Source: Periplaneta americana (lineage: Eukaryota > Arthropoda > Insecta > Blattodea > Blattidae). From it: a stretch of 64,000 nucleotides of DNA. Below the pieces are notes generated by a model, which searched no databases, had not been told where the DNA came from, and saw only the letters and a program-made list of their open reading frames with translations. The first letter of the stretch is position 1. The number at the start of each line of letters is the position of its first letter. The translations under genes and the position numbers were made by a program. The DNA lies in the NCBI RefSeq assembly GCF_040183065.1, contig NC_091117.1:96684001-96748000 (forward strand). The letters are read 5' to 3'. Below, one piece after another: positions 13,023 through 26,059 of the stretch.

Positions 13023-13814
13023 TTGTTCTTTTTTAGTCAACTGTCCGAAGAAAGATTTGAACCTAATAAATGACATCAATACCCCATCAGTCATGAGGCA
13101 ACTAAACTAGGAGATAATGGGTAGGGTGGCCAGTTCCTTTCCCTCTCCATTGTATACATGGCTGACTCGTAACATATTACACTAATCAACTTCAGATACT
13201 TTCTAATTATGAATGTCTAATTGAATTTGTACGTACATAAATAATATATTAATTTGATATTTAGAATATTTTCATGTAATAAAATTAAATAACAGAAATT
13301 CATATTAATCTATATAATGTTCGCAATTTTTTCTATTTAATCAGGATAAATAATTATTTTAATAAGAAGGTATTCTAAATACAAAGCGTTCTTTACTAGG
13401 TAGTCTGCCGATGCAAGATCTCGCTCCATCGCATTATAGCTGTTGTACAGAAAATTAAATGAATTCATGACAGTCCTATGTTTATTTAATACTTCAATGT
13501 GAGTTCGGATTCCGTGTTTCAAATCTGCTTTCACCATGCAAACTTAAGCATAAGACAATAACCAAACACAAATAATGAAATACATTTTAGAATCAGAATG
13601 AGAAACGTGGGGTTAAGATGCAACCAATTTTATCGTTTTTGCAGCAGTATTATCAATTAACGGAAGTCGATTTTGCGTGGTTGCCGAGACGATGTTTTTT
13701 TTTTTATGACTGTGTTTGAGTACTAAATCTGACATTGAAGTAGGTTTTGCGGTGATACTCGCCTCTTTTTACTTTTAAAGACAAAAAAAAAACGATGATT
13801 GATTTATCTCGTAC

Positions 13815-13907
13815 GTACTTAATAACTTACTTACTTATGACTTTTAAGGAAGGTGGAAGTTCATTCCGCCCTCATATAAGCCCGCCATCGGTCGCTATCC
13901 TGTGTAA
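13815..13907 (-). mobile_element. LINE family B, extreme 5'-truncated copy
   Basis: About 93 bases matching, on the minus strand, only the last part of the LINE family B 3' end (CCTATCCTGAGCAAGAT-like start, GGCGGGCTTAT-type block, then a TAAG-type tail). It is bounded by a 14-base target duplication, GATTTATCTCGTAC, at 13801-13814 and 13908-13921. The tail sits on the left, as expected for a minus insert. Confidence 0.85.
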
Positions 13908-13921
13908 GATTTATCTCGTAC

Positions 13922-14329
13922 TTCTATTACAATTTCGATTTTCAATAACCGCGTCACACCTGACTTGCAATTAGCTAAAATGTTTGCTTTGATGCAAACA
14001 TGAACTCATAAACTTGGAGTTACCTAAAATCAAATTTAACGTCTTCACTGTTACCTGTAATAAGTAAATAAATGCCCCGTCATGGGTAGAGGCCTCCTGC
14101 TAGAGGGAAAAAACTAACTTTTTTAACGAGGTGAGCTAATCCGCGTTAGAAATTGCTCTTGATTATAATTGATTTCTTTTAGCTCTTGCTGTTACCTGTA
14201 AGCGTACATATTACGAAAATTCAAATTTAATGGAACGCTTCCTAACCAGTGTCAGCACTATGTCTACATTTAAGATTGCTTCACTGTCTCAGAATTTGAA
14301 GTTGTACTGCGGGATTATCTAAACACACA
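13922..14329. other. intron sequence, nothing recognised
   Basis: AT-rich sequence between the short LINE and the SINE. No coding frame or repeat was recognised. Confidence 0.4.
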
Positions 14330-14577
14330 GTGACTTTATTTTACAACGTTTTATCAACATCTTAGGTTATTTAGCGTCTGAATGAGATAAAGGTGATAAT
14401 GCCGGTGAAATAGTCTGGGGTCCAGCACCGATAATTACCCAGTATTTGCTCATATTGGGTTGAGGGAAAACCATGGAAAAACCTCAACCAGGTAAATTGC
14501 CCAGACCGGGAATCGAACCTAGTCCACTTGGTTTCGCGGCCGGATGCGCAAACCATTACTCCACAGGTGTGAACTGT
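14330..14577 (-). repeat. tRNA-derived SINE, family 2
   Basis: On the minus strand the head is CACACCTGTGGAGTAATGGT and the B box GGTTCGATTCC. The body follows with TACCTGGTTGAGG and a GGGTAATTATCGGTGCTGGA block, then GACGCTAAATAACC and the tail GTTGATAAAACGTTGTAAAA. Related copies are at 35493-35735, 36596-36800, 39428-39648 and 57056-57182. Confidence 0.8.
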
Positions 14578-14627
14578 ATGTATGTATGTATGCATACCTA
14601 TGTATGTAGGTATGTATATCGGTATAT

Positions 14628-15378
14628 GTATGTGATTCACGAGGATTTACCGTCATTTACGGAACTTTTTTCGGAAGACATTCTGAGCAAAAAATGTCAT
14701 GTAAACATGTGTCCTAATCTCAATATTTTCAGAGCTACACTAATTTCAAGTTGTTAATAAAATAGGCCTATGTTTTATCTTCAGTTTTAAGAGTAAAAGA
14801 ATGTTACAAATAGAGAATGAACTATTTAGAAGTATCATTTCTTTAATTGGCCAGTATTCTGGAGCTAAAAATATGTTGTTAATTGCTTTGTATAGATTTT
14901 GTTTTTTCAATTTTTAACACTAAAAATTACATAATTCTTACGCACTTATCACAAGAATTGTTACAAATCATACGCCTTTAGGAACTTGATTCTTTACAGT
15001 TTAATTATGCATCCTAATGTACAGTGTTAAATAATTCACAAGAGTGGCGTGATTTGTAACAATTGTTGTGATAAATGCGTACGAAAAATGTAATTTTGTG
15101 GTTAAAAATCGAAAAAAAAAAATCTGTACGAAGCAACTATAGAATTTAGCTTCAGAATACTAGCTAATAGATACGATATCTCTAAATAGTTCATTCTTTA
15201 TCTGTAATATTCTTTTACCCTTAAAACTAAAGAAGAGTGTTATTTTACAAACAACTTTAAATTAGTGTAACTCTGAAAATAATGAGATTAGGACACATAT
15301 TTACATGATATTTTTTATTTACAATGTCTTCAGAAATAAGCTCCATAAATAGCGGTAAAACCTTGTGAATTACCCTGC
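14628..15378. mobile_element. foldback element with ~350-base inverted arms
   Basis: The left arm (about 14628-14985) and right arm (about 15005-15378) are inverted copies with only a few tens of bases between. Paired blocks include TGTCCTAATCTCAATATTTT with its partner in 15272-15295, AGAGAATGAACTATTTAGA near 14810 and 15190, and the central TTGTTACAAATCATACGCC against GGCGTGATTTGTAACAA. There is no coding capacity. The outer tips, TGATTCAC and GTGAATTACCCTG, may be flanked by ATGTATG, but both flanks are ATGT-rich so the duplication is uncertain. Confidence 0.8.
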
Positions 15379-15403
15379 ATGTATGCCTATTTATTAGTTA
15401 CTT

Positions 15404-16012
<609 letters not shown>

Positions 16013-16667
16013 ATTTCGAATTTTAAAATCTATTTTCATCTGAATTCTTTATTCCTCAATCTTTGTTCCAATAAAGCAGCATGGATCTGGTTACAAATTA
16101 TAATACATTGTTCGAGGCGCTTTTGTTTACGTCCATTTTTTAGTAGGAGTGGCATAATAACAGTTTTCGTACAATTGTTTTTTTTTATCTCTATTGAGAA
16201 GAAGTTGAATTGCGTTCTTAAGTGTCCATTTAAAGATCACCAAACTGAATTCTGTGTGTTAATTTTATAATAATTAAGCCCCAAGTAAATTTCGATCTCA
16301 CTTCTTGGATTTTCATTCCCTATGTAATCCAAAGTACAGAGCTTATAAGAGAAATCCTCACACTCTGGACAAACTAAATTGATTGTTCGGATGGGAGCAT
16401 GAATTTCCATCCATTAACTACGCGTGTGAATGACAAATTTTATTAAGGTTTTCGTTCGTGTATATCGTCAATTAAATTCCGATATTACATTTTATGTTTG
16501 CTGTATTAACCGGAGTTCGGCAAGTTCTTAGAAGGTTTATCTTGGCCTACCGTCCGTGCGGAACTGTTCGTTAAAAGGATCCGTAAGGGAATAACCTTAA
16601 TGTAATTATTTCTTCTTCTATTTTAAAATGATTTCAGTAATACATAATATTAGTTATAATGGTCAAC

Positions 16668-16815
16668 AATGAATGAATGAATGAGCAAATGAATGAATTA
16701 ACGAATAAAAGAATGAACGAACGAATGCACGAATGAACGAATAAAAGAATGAAAGCACGAATGAACGAACGAATGCACGAAAGAACGAACGAATAAAAGA
16801 ATGAACGATCGAATG
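16668..16815. repeat. imperfect (GAAT/GAAC)n tract
   Basis: About 37 degenerate tetranucleotide units such as GAATGAATGAATGAG and CGAACGAATGCACGAA. The period is 4 throughout, with scattered substitutions. Confidence 0.9.
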
Positions 16816-17348
16816 TGCTACCAAGATATCAGGCCTTGAGACATGTGAAATGCATAAGTTGAGTGAAGACTTTGGACAGTAAGAAAATGTTCCATCTCCG
16901 AAAATTGATCCTGCGGGACACATTCTTTCCAAATTTTTGGTGGTTGTAAAATAACAAAGTTTATGTCTTCGTTAAAAACTAACAACTGGACTATGACGTC
17001 ATTCATACTTTTAGGAATAGTATATACCGATTCCCAAGAGATTCTGTAGATAGATTTTCTTAGGTCTGTCATATCTGTATGCAATAAGTGTTGCTTACCT
17101 CATTAATTTGACCTCGATTGCAAATTTATTCTTAACAACTATTATTTTATTCGTGATAAAAGGCACGTTTTCCTCAGCCTTCAGCGACACAACTTACAAC
17201 CTCCAAAGGTATTTCCTCTACTGTCGTAGGTTCATGATTAGCCTATGCTCTCCACATACGCTAATCACTACACATAGAATTTTTATTCATCAAATATAGT
17301 TTAAATATGCATGCAAATTTGCATATGCACTTAAATATACCTCTACAT

Positions 17349-17538
17349 CAGGGGTCGTCAGCACAGAGCACGCTGGGGCTAGCCTCCCTTACCCGCGGAA
17401 AACGCAGTGCGCTAGTGCACTATAGTGCTCTCGTAGCTGCTAGCGGGTATGCTCTCTATCTCTGCCTGTTGCACGACAGTGCACACTGGACGGCACCGCG
17501 TAAGCGTTGCACATTTCAGCGAGTGCTGACGACCACTG
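17349..17538. mobile_element. 190-bp hAT MITE with perfect 8-bp target duplication
   Basis: The ends are CAGGGGTCGTCAGCAC and GTGCTGACGACCACTG, inverted repeats with a CAG tip as in hAT elements. The exact 8-bp duplication CTCTACAT lies at 17341-17348 and 17539-17546. The interior is GC-richer than its surroundings and has no transposase. Confidence 0.92.
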
Positions 17539-17546
17539 CTCTACAT

Positions 17547-18594
17547 CAGCCCTGGACACAACGGAGAAGTGGAACGTAACTCTCAAACTCCCCTCCCATG
17601 CTCTTTCCGCTTCACTGCCTTATAAACAAACGCACAGTGGGGACTGTGCATCAGTGATGGATTTCAGGCGACCAGCGAGAGCGAAAGCTCCTAACTGCTA
17701 CCATGCAATCCGTCACCGAGCAGTGCTTAACTGCTGATCTACTCGTCTCAGCATGGGAAGGTGGAGTGAAAAGTTAAGGGGAAATCTGTATGTCTTAATT
17801 GAGCTAATAGCGCCTAGGCCTATTTTACAGATAAAATATGAACTTGAATAGAGTATGCCCCCAAAGAAAAATATGCATTTAAATATGCCATTAAAACTAA
17901 CAAAAGATGTTGCTTATTTAGCATACATTTAAATTAATACTAGCAATATTTCCAAGCTGGCACTTTTCAACTGGAATTAGTGGACTTCTTCACGCTTAGG
18001 CCTACACCATCGCTGACAGCTCGCTTCTAACTAATCCAGACAATGCATGACAGAGTGATGATGCAATATTGATCCTATGTTTTCTTTACGATCAGACAAA
18101 CTGAATGTTACCGAAAGGCAGAGTGTTGAATGTGTATGATATGTTCATATTTATCTTAAAAATACGCATGTTTAAGCCTGCATTCCTGCAATATGCCGCA
18201 TCAGCCGAAATATGCAGATAATTGCACTATGAAACTTCACAAATGGATATAGAAGAAAGTGAAACATATTTCGGTTCCACTTTGCATATCATGGATGAGA
18301 GCCAGTGGCGTCGCAGAATTTTGTCAAGGGGGGGCATTATTAAAATTGTTTACAATTTACATTATCGGTATTTTAAATGTTGATTATCATGTCACGTTAT
18401 ATTAATATTATACTATGTTCTAATAGAACATATTCATGAATATCTTTATAAAAAATTTGAAATTAATTTTTTACAGCCATCCAATTTTCAACAAATTTTA
18501 ACGTCTGTTTAATTTTGTACCTATTTAATAAAAAAAGTGCTTGTATCATTATTACACTTACACAATAATCACATAGGCCTATATACATATTATA

Positions 18595-18598
<4 letters not shown>
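17547..18598. other. intron sequence, nothing firmly recognised
   Basis: No gene is visible. A hAT-like tip CAGTGGCGTCGCAGAA occurs at 18305 but no partner end was found. Confidence 0.4.

Positions 18599-18639
<41 letters not shown>
18599..18639. repeat. (TA)n microsatellite
   Basis: About 20 perfect TA units. Confidence 0.97.
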
Positions 18640-18641
<2 letters not shown>

Positions 18642-18848
18642 TTAGGTTGTTTGAATAAATCACTCATAATTAATCTCGATCGAGATGAAATATTCCCAAT
18701 ATTTATCATACCTCTTTGTGGACAATAATCCAATAATCTGTAATAATAATGTAGCACCACCGCATATACAACACTGTTGTTCTTAACATTCATTTTCTAC
18801 AGTCCTTTTAATATCATTAAAAGTTGTCTGAATGCATAATGTTATCAA

Positions 18849-21697
18849 CAGACATCGGATTCTAGGGCAAATGCCTATTTTGTTTCTTTAGGAGAAAAGT
18901 AAAAATAATTATTAATATTTGTGTTTCATGGAAATTGAAAGGTATTCAAAGAGTTTTATACTGCCCTAAAATGCCCTAAAACGGTTATTAGAGCCTAATT
19001 TGTTAATATTCGCCTAAAAATGCCTAACTCACTGTAAAGTTTCGCATTTTACTCTTACTTTTTATAATTTATACATGCATTCACTGCGAAATTTAAGGCA
19101 TTTAAAAAGTGGAAAGTTTGCTTCACACCGGCCATGAAACCATTGATAAAGGAAACAAAATGTTTTGAATCTCACGACACTCGCAATAGATTTCACTGAA
19201 TTTAACATGTTTGGAGGCATAAATGCCGACAAAGAACCAACCTTAGTTTTGAAGCAGGCAACAATCACAACATGTGCTGCTATCGATTCAGGGATATACT
19301 ATACTATAAAAATGACTGTTTTCGGTCTGAAACCGATTAGCTGTACTGCCCTTCAGAGTGTCATAAAATCACAATTTTTGGAGAAAGAGTGTTTTTGAAA
19401 TATTTATGAAAAGTCGTAAAACTGCGAATTAGTAGGGTAAACCGTTACAAAATATTTAAAAGAATGGCCCTCCTAGTGTTAACACTACCAGGAAATGCAA
19501 CAATAAGTGGAACTTTGTATTTTTGTCCAATTGAATCTCAATAACAACGGTTCATTTGAATGCTCGTTAACAGTTGCTCTTTCCCTCACCTTATTTGTGT
19601 TGAGAAGTTTTGAGCGGTAGGACGTTTTCCTGTGAAGTTTAACGCGATAATGCCGAAAAATATAAGTGCAAAATCTACATCGATCCGGCAATGGCTAACA
19701 GAATATTCAGAATTCACTTATGATGGAAAAATAATATTCTGCAAGATTTGTAGCAAACAGGTATGTAACAATAGTTGAAATATATAAATTCTATTAATTT
19801 TAATGAGTAGGCCTATAATATTTATACATTGACTGAGCTATCCTGAGGTATAATTCTTTTTAAGACCACTACACTTTAACCTTTTAAATTCCGATAGTTA
19901 AAGTATTTGCAGGTCATTAAAATTTTGATTGTTCGAACCCACTAACTTTGTGATAGAAATACGGCAATACAACAATTAGGATTTTATTTTAATTCAGTTT
20001 ACTTTACATTTTTAGATTTCGCAAGAAAAGAAGTGCCACCTAAAGCAGCATGTGCAAGGAGCGGCTCATAAGGCTAAAGCTCAGCAGAAAAATCAACTGC
20101 AACAAACTTTACTAACACAGCCTACTTCATCCAATCTCAGCAGCAATTTCTATGCTGATTTAACCAGAGCGTTTGTTGCTGCTAACATTCCCTGGAATGC
20201 AATTGAAAATCCGGTTTTAAGACAGTTTTTACAAAAATACTGCAAACAAAATATCCCATCTGAGTCGACCCTAAGAAAAAATTACTTAGACAGAATATAC
20301 AATGAAACTTTAGCTTCCATTCGGGAGGATATAGGTGATTCTTACATATGGGTCTCTGTGGATGAAACCTCAGATCCTATGAATAGGTATATAGCAAATA
20401 TGGTAGTAGGAAAACTTAGTCCTGATGGACCTTCGATTCCACACCTCGTATGTGTTAAGGAACTTTCGAAAGTGAATAGCCAAGCCATTGCTTATTTTGT
20501 AAATAAAGACCTACAGTCTTTATACTCAGGTAATATAGACGATTCTAAAGTTCTGTTGTTTTGTACTGATGCTGCCTCATACATGGTTGCTGCAGCTCCA
20601 CTTCTTAAAACATTTTATCCTAACCTCACGCATGTAACCTGTCTAGCACATGGCCTTCACAGGGTTTCTGAAACAATCCGGAATGAATTTCCTCTTGTCA
20701 ATTCGTTTATTTCTAACACAAAAAAATATTTTTGTAAAGCCCCATCCAGGATTTCAATATTCAGAGAGAACTTTCCAGATATCCCACTCCCACCTCAGCC
20801 GTTGTTACACGATGGGGAACCTGGATTCAGTCAGTGGTGTATTATTCTAAGTATTTTAAAGAAGTGGTCACGGTTATTGATAAATTACCTGAAACTGATA
20901 GTGCAGCGTGTGTGAAAGCAGTGAAAGATTGTCTGAATGACTCACGAGTGAAAAACGATATTGCCTACATAACATCAAACTTTTCTTTCATACCTGCAAG
21001 CATTGAACAATTAGAACTGAAAAACAATCTCTTTGTAGCCAAATAGCAATAGTAAAGGAAGCTCAAGTGAACATACATTCTGCTTTGGGCGAAACTGGGA
21101 TAAAAGTTAAAAATAAGTGGGACAACGTATTAAATAAGAATGTAGGATTTTCATTGTTGGAAAAAGTATCAAGAGTGATATCGGGGGAAAGTGTAAATGT
21201 CCCAGTAAGTATTGATGTTTCTATTGTACCTAATTTAAAATTTGCGCCTCTCACATCAGTTTCGGTTGAAAGAAGTTTTTCTGCTTTCAAAATGATTCTC
21301 AGTGACAAAAGGCAAAGGTTAACTGTGGAGAATTTAGAAAAAATTCTGGTGGTGTACTGTGCAGATAATTATAATAAAGTCTGAGCATGGAACTGAATTT
21401 CAATAACTTAAAATGAGTAATCTTGATATCAATAATCATTATTTCATTAGTTTCAATATATTACATTTGTGCAGCTCTGTTTATAAATATAATATAGTAT
21501 TCTTTTTTAATGTTTAAACATACTTTTTGGTGCGTATTTTAGTGTATAACTAAAAATTTCAGTGAAAGAAATAAGTATGATACCTTGATGTGCCTAAAAT
21601 GCCTATTTTCATTAAAATAGAGCCTAATTTTACAAATTTTGAGCTTATTTTAAGCGCCTAAAACTGCAATTTTTAGTGCCTAAAAATCCGATGTCTA
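18849..21697 (+). mobile_element. 2849-bp hAT element with perfect 8-bp target duplication
   Basis: The terminal inverted repeats are CAGACATCGGATT on the left and AATCCGATGTCTA on the right. The flanking 8-bp duplication GTTATCAA is exact (18841-18848 and 21698-21705). The inner ends carry many scattered TGCCTAAAA/GCCTATTTT motifs in both orientations, typical hAT subterminal binding repeats. The single gene inside is the broken transposase at 19650-21384. Confidence 0.95.
19650..21384 (+). pseudogene. hAT transposase, frameshifted
   Basis: Exon 1 (19650-19760) gives MPKNISAKSTSIRQWLTEYS and ends FCKICSKQ. A donor CAG/GTATGT follows, and an acceptor TTTTTAG leads into 20016, so an intron of about 255 bases lies within the BED-type zinc finger, completed by CHLKQHVQGAAH. 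Next come WVSVDETSDP, LLFCTDAASYM and VTCLAHGLHRV, the same order as in the frame at 1-1309. A one-base loss near 20806 shifts the frame just before TRWGTWIQSVVYY, and a second shift near 21040 precedes the C-terminal part. That part holds SVSVERSFSAFKMILSDKRQ (21256-21315), the hAT dimerisation motif. Two frameshifts make it inactive. Confidence 0.9.
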
Positions 21698-21798
21698 GTT
21701 ATCAATATAGTATGTATCGTCGTAACCGATAATGCACTCAAAGCTGGGAAGTTTATTAATTTAATTTATTGTCGTTTTGTACATTATAATAGCTCTAG

Positions 21799-22893
21799 TG
21801 GCGAAGTGCATCAACATTGATTAAAAACGCAGTAATCATAGATTACGAAACGACGGTTAAACAGTAGCCGTGGTTAAAATGTAATTTATGTGCACCATTC
21901 ATAATCACCGATTACTAAAACATGGCTAGCTGACACCTCATTTAACCAGAGTAAAGTCTATGACTATTGTTTCTACAAAATGACTAAAGGAAGGCATCCA
22001 TACCGCTGCAAAGATAATAGTCGACGTCTAAAAACGACTGCGCTCACTATGTTCTACATCAAAATGAACGTATCCTACATTTTCGCGTTGCATTTGTTTG
22101 CCTTTGGGCGCTGTTATATTTGTGAGTTCCATTTCTTTGTTCTTCAGTAATGTTAGGTTAAAATCGTACAAAATGGAAAATTGAATCCAAAAGTGATTAT
22201 ATCCCAATGTTAGGTTGAAGTATCGATAGACTTAATTACTAGATTTAAATGTATTATATAAAAAAATGGAATATCCATAAAGGAAAAGGATGCAGAAGAT
22301 TGGTAGGAATGTGTGTACGATCTTGGACTCCATTTACACCAGGGAATTGTGCATTATCCTAAGATCCATCCATAACCTCTCTTTGTTCAGCCTGTGACAT
22401 AGAGAAAGAGATACCGGTATTCGAGTATTCCCTCTTAAAATACAGAAAATAACAGTTACATAGAATCGTAATATAAGCAGCCGATCCGTAGGAGAAATAT
22501 GACTGTTCTTGTGTTATTTCAAGTAATCCATTTGCAGATTTTGATAAACGAAATCCCTCCTGAAATTTTCTGTCACCTAGTTCCTCGTAAGAATTCTCTC
22601 TTTCCACTAAAGAACCTTCACGCTCACGCTCTATCCAAGTAATTCAAGTACTGCACAATAATAATCGTCTTAGAAATAATCACCTGTGGTTCTGGCCGCC
22701 ATTTTGCTTTACTTGCTCTACTAATCGCTGGTTATCTCCTTTAACCGCTCATATTTGGCCGATTAGAGATTACTGTGGTTAACCTTCTATTTAAGTCATA
22801 ACCGAGGTCGATCCACCGTAAAAATGCTTAATCAGGGATTAGGTGACAATTTTAACCGATGGTTACACTAACCGATGTTGATGCACGTGGGCA
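21799..22893. mobile_element. PIF/Harbinger-like non-autonomous element, short copy
   Basis: The left end TGGCGAAGTGCATCAACATT and the inverted right end GTGCATCAACATCGGTTAGT match. A 3-bp duplication TAG flanks it (21796-21798 and 22894-22896). A second, longer copy lies at 37715-41580 with a TAA duplication. A 3-bp target duplication fits the Harbinger superfamily, but no transposase is present, so the class is inferred from ends and duplication length. Confidence 0.75.
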
Positions 22894-22896
22894 TAG

Positions 22897-23189
22897 GTCT
22901 GTTACGCCCTGGTTTTCGAAGACTGCATTTAGTATTCATCCTGTAATATAATATCTGTCTAGCTATATGTTTGTAAATATATAGACGTTTTAGTGTGTGG
23001 GTAAATGTTATGTATATTATGTACAATGCTGTATATCTTTACGTACTGTTTGAAACAATATTTAAGTCATTGATGTCAATATAATATAATGAGTGATATT
23101 ATGATGTAAAGGATTTAATTAAAAACTTTATTGTTATTATTATATAGGCTTTTTGTTAGTTACTATGAACTACAATCTAGACTCTAGAC
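22897..23189. other. intron sequence, nothing recognised
   Basis: AT-rich, no frame or repeat recognised. Confidence 0.4.
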
Positions 23190-23333
23190 CAGTAGTGTCA
23201 GAGTTGTAAGCTCCAAAACCAGTTGTGGAGCTAGAGTCGGGGCTTGAACTTACTTATGTCTGTGGAAACACTGGAGCACGCAACGAGTCTAGTGGAGCGC
23301 TCCGTTCCGTTTAGTCTCTGTCTGACAACTCTG
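23190..23333. mobile_element. 144-bp hAT-like MITE
   Basis: CAGTAGTGTCAGA at the left and TCTGACAACTCTG at the right are imperfect inverted repeats with CAG tips. The flanks CTCTAGAC (23182-23189) and TTCTAGAC (23334-23341) match at seven of eight positions. Confidence 0.7.
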
Positions 23334-23523
23334 TTCTAGACCCACCTATTAATTCATCCAACCATCCTTCTATCTGAGCTCTATGCTTTCACGTGGTTGT
23401 GTCCAGAAGCAGACAAGGGTATTTCATCGCGTGCTGTAACTTAACATCTCAACGTTTTCGGGACCATTTTGAAATTTATGACCAGAATATAATTGAAGTG
23501 AGCGGTGTACAGTTCATCCTATT

Positions 23524-23605
23524 TTTTTACTTGGTTATTTAACGACACTATATCAACTATGAGGTTATTTAGCGTCGATGGAATTGGTGATAGCCAGATG
23601 ATATA
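23524..23605 (-). repeat. SINE 3'-end fragment (family 1 body plus shared tail)
   Basis: Minus strand: CACCAATTCCATCGACGCTA, AATAACCTCATAGTTGATA and the tail GTGTCGTTAAATAACC. Only the last 80 bases of the SINE are present, so it is 5'-truncated. Confidence 0.7.
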
Positions 23606-24327
23606 TGTATATACAGAGTGAGTAAAAAGTATGGAACAATGCTTGTAACTTTCTTATTTGTAATTTTATGAAGAAACTGTTTATACAAAAGCTGTAGGGC
23701 ATCAAAGTAGGAATATTTTGAAAATGTTTCAAAATACTATGCTTTTCATTTATAAAGGGTGTGCCAATGAGAATTTTTTTTTTAATGGCACCATGTACTT
23801 ATTTTCTCATTTTTGGATTCTTCGGGTTTCAATATGTATAAAATCAATTTTTTTGCCCTTTATATACTATTTTTTCGTAAAAATACCTCTTTTGGTAACA
23901 ATGTAGCCTATGTGTACGGAACAAAAGGATATTTTAATGCTTCAGTACATCAATTTGAGGAGGCTTTGGATTAAATAACTGCAGACAAAAGCTAATAGAA
24001 ACAAGTGAATAGAACTAATGAAATAATTGAATAACAATGGTTATTTCATACCAATATCATCCTGAAAGTAATTAATCATGGCAAAGCTTACAGGAAAACA
24101 ACGAATTGAAATACTAATGATGATCGGCTATGGTGATAGGAGAAGGAACCAAGAAGAGGTTTATATCGTATTCAATGAAATCCATCCAGAAAGGAACATT
24201 ACTCATTCTACGGTTCTAAAATTTTAAGAAATTCAGTCACACTGGAAATGTAATGTCTGGGAGTCCCAAAAAAATTACAGATTGTGAAAAAGCTCTTGAT
24301 ATTGTATTAGCAGTAGAAGAAACCCCA

Positions 24328-24670
24328 TTAAGGCTGTTTGAGAATAAGGTTCTTAGGAAAATATTTGGGGCTAAGAGCGATGAAGTTACAGGAGAATGGA
24401 GAAAGTTACACAACGCAGAGCTGCACGCATTGTATTCTTCACCCGACATAATTAGGAACATTAAATCCAGACGTTTGAGATGGGCAGGGCATGTGGCACG
24501 TATGGGCGAATCCAGAAATGCATGTCGAGGCCGGCGGGAAAAAGACCTTTGGAGAGGAGGGATATGATGGTAGAGACTGGATTAATCTTGCTCAGGATAG
24601 GGACCAATGGCGGGCTTATGTGAGGGCGGCAATGAACCTCCGGGTTCCTTAAAAGCCAGTAAGTAAGTAA
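24328..24670 (+). mobile_element. LINE family B, 5'-truncated, nested in a transposase
   Basis: Bounded by a 15-bp target duplication GTAGAAGAAACCCCA (24313-24327 and 24671-24685). It encodes only the C-terminal part: [40 protein letters not shown] and RRLRWAGHVARMGESRNACR, then has an internal deletion. It ends in GGGTTCCTTAAAAGCCAGTA and a TAAG tail. The insertion interrupts the transposase frame of the 23614-29547 element. Confidence 0.92.
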
Positions 24671-24939
24671 GTAGAAGAAACCCCACATTTATCGACTCGG
24701 CCAGCTTGCAGTTGACCAAGATGACAGCCATTTTTAGCATGGTTTGTGAACTGAAATCAACACGTGATACAACACGACAATGCTAATTTTAGTTTTATTG
24801 TTTTTTTTTTTTTTGCTTTAAAATCCATGTATTGTATTACTATTGCAGTTAAATTTCAATAGTGCATATCCTACAATGTGTCTTTTTTTAAATTGAGGGG
24901 GTCAGCGCAACAGTGGTCTAACCCTCCCCGATGCGAAAA

Positions 24940-25398
24940 ATTAAATATTGACGCAATCTATTGATTTTGACGTAAACTATCTTCCTACGAAATGGAAAAG
25001 ACCAATTCACCATTATATAGCTTGTTACGAACCATGCAATCTTTCCCCTAAAAGAATATCCTTTGTGTTTGAGTGCAACGTTGGTCCAGCCCCAAACAGC
25101 AATGAGAAGTCAGTATCAAGTCACATGAATAGTTATGTAAATATTGTTAAAGGGCTATAGATAAAAGATAAACATACTCTTGATCTACAACATTTGAACT
25201 TACACAAAAATATTGCAAACGAAAGCCAATAAATCCGAATAAAACTACGGATATTTATTTTATGGCCCTTCGAAATATGTTCTGCTGTTCATCATCCATT
25301 ATATAATAGTGTGATTTCTGAAAGTAGGACTGAGGAAGCTCAAATAGAAAATGTGGAAGATGAAGGCCTCTTTGACTTACCTGATTATGTATATAATA

Positions 25399-25465
<67 letters not shown>

Positions 25466-26059
25466 TAATAATAATGAGCCTACTGTCAAAAGGACTACTG
25501 TATCCCACAAATGACAAAATCTGAGAAAAATAATTTCTCCCTACAAGAATGACTTTCTATAACTTCACTGGATGCAGATGACAGGTAGAAACCCCCTTTT
25601 CTACATATTTAAAGCAGATAAAATATAGCATGAGCTGTCTAAAAGCCACAAAAATTATGCAATATATTTGGGATTAATCCCTCTGGCACTGAGCTCCTCA
25701 ATAATTGAAATTTATTGCGAAAAGCTCATTGTAAAACTTACACGAAACTGTTAGAATTAAACAGTGTTTCATTACGTGTAAAAAGCCCAACATTCATTCC
25801 AACAAATTTCTTGTGCTTTCTTATACGCGAACAAATTTCAGTATAACAATGGTCTAACCGAGAAAAAGTGCTGTAAGATTGTTGTGTACATCAATTCTCG
25901 ATGCCCGTGCGTCCTACTTTAAATGGTTCAAATCTACCCGAGCAAATGAGAGTCGCTGCTTTCTCCCTCTCAGAAAGCAGGTTGGCTCGCTTTTTTTCCT
26001 CTTGTAAGGGAGAAAGCAAAGATCGCGCGGCAACGAGTCACGTTGGCAGTAGAAAATAC
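24940..26059. other. unassigned insert sequence
   Basis: Holds the AAT microsatellite and two short open frames at 24948-25160 (FDVNYLPTKWKRPIHHY...) and 25311-25514 that I cannot assign. 25914-26040 has GGAGAAAGCA and its inverted form TGCTTTCTCC 50-60 bases apart, a possible small hairpin. Confidence 0.3.
25393..25475. repeat. (AAT)n microsatellite
   Basis: About 26 AAT units with a few single-base changes. Confidence 0.95.
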
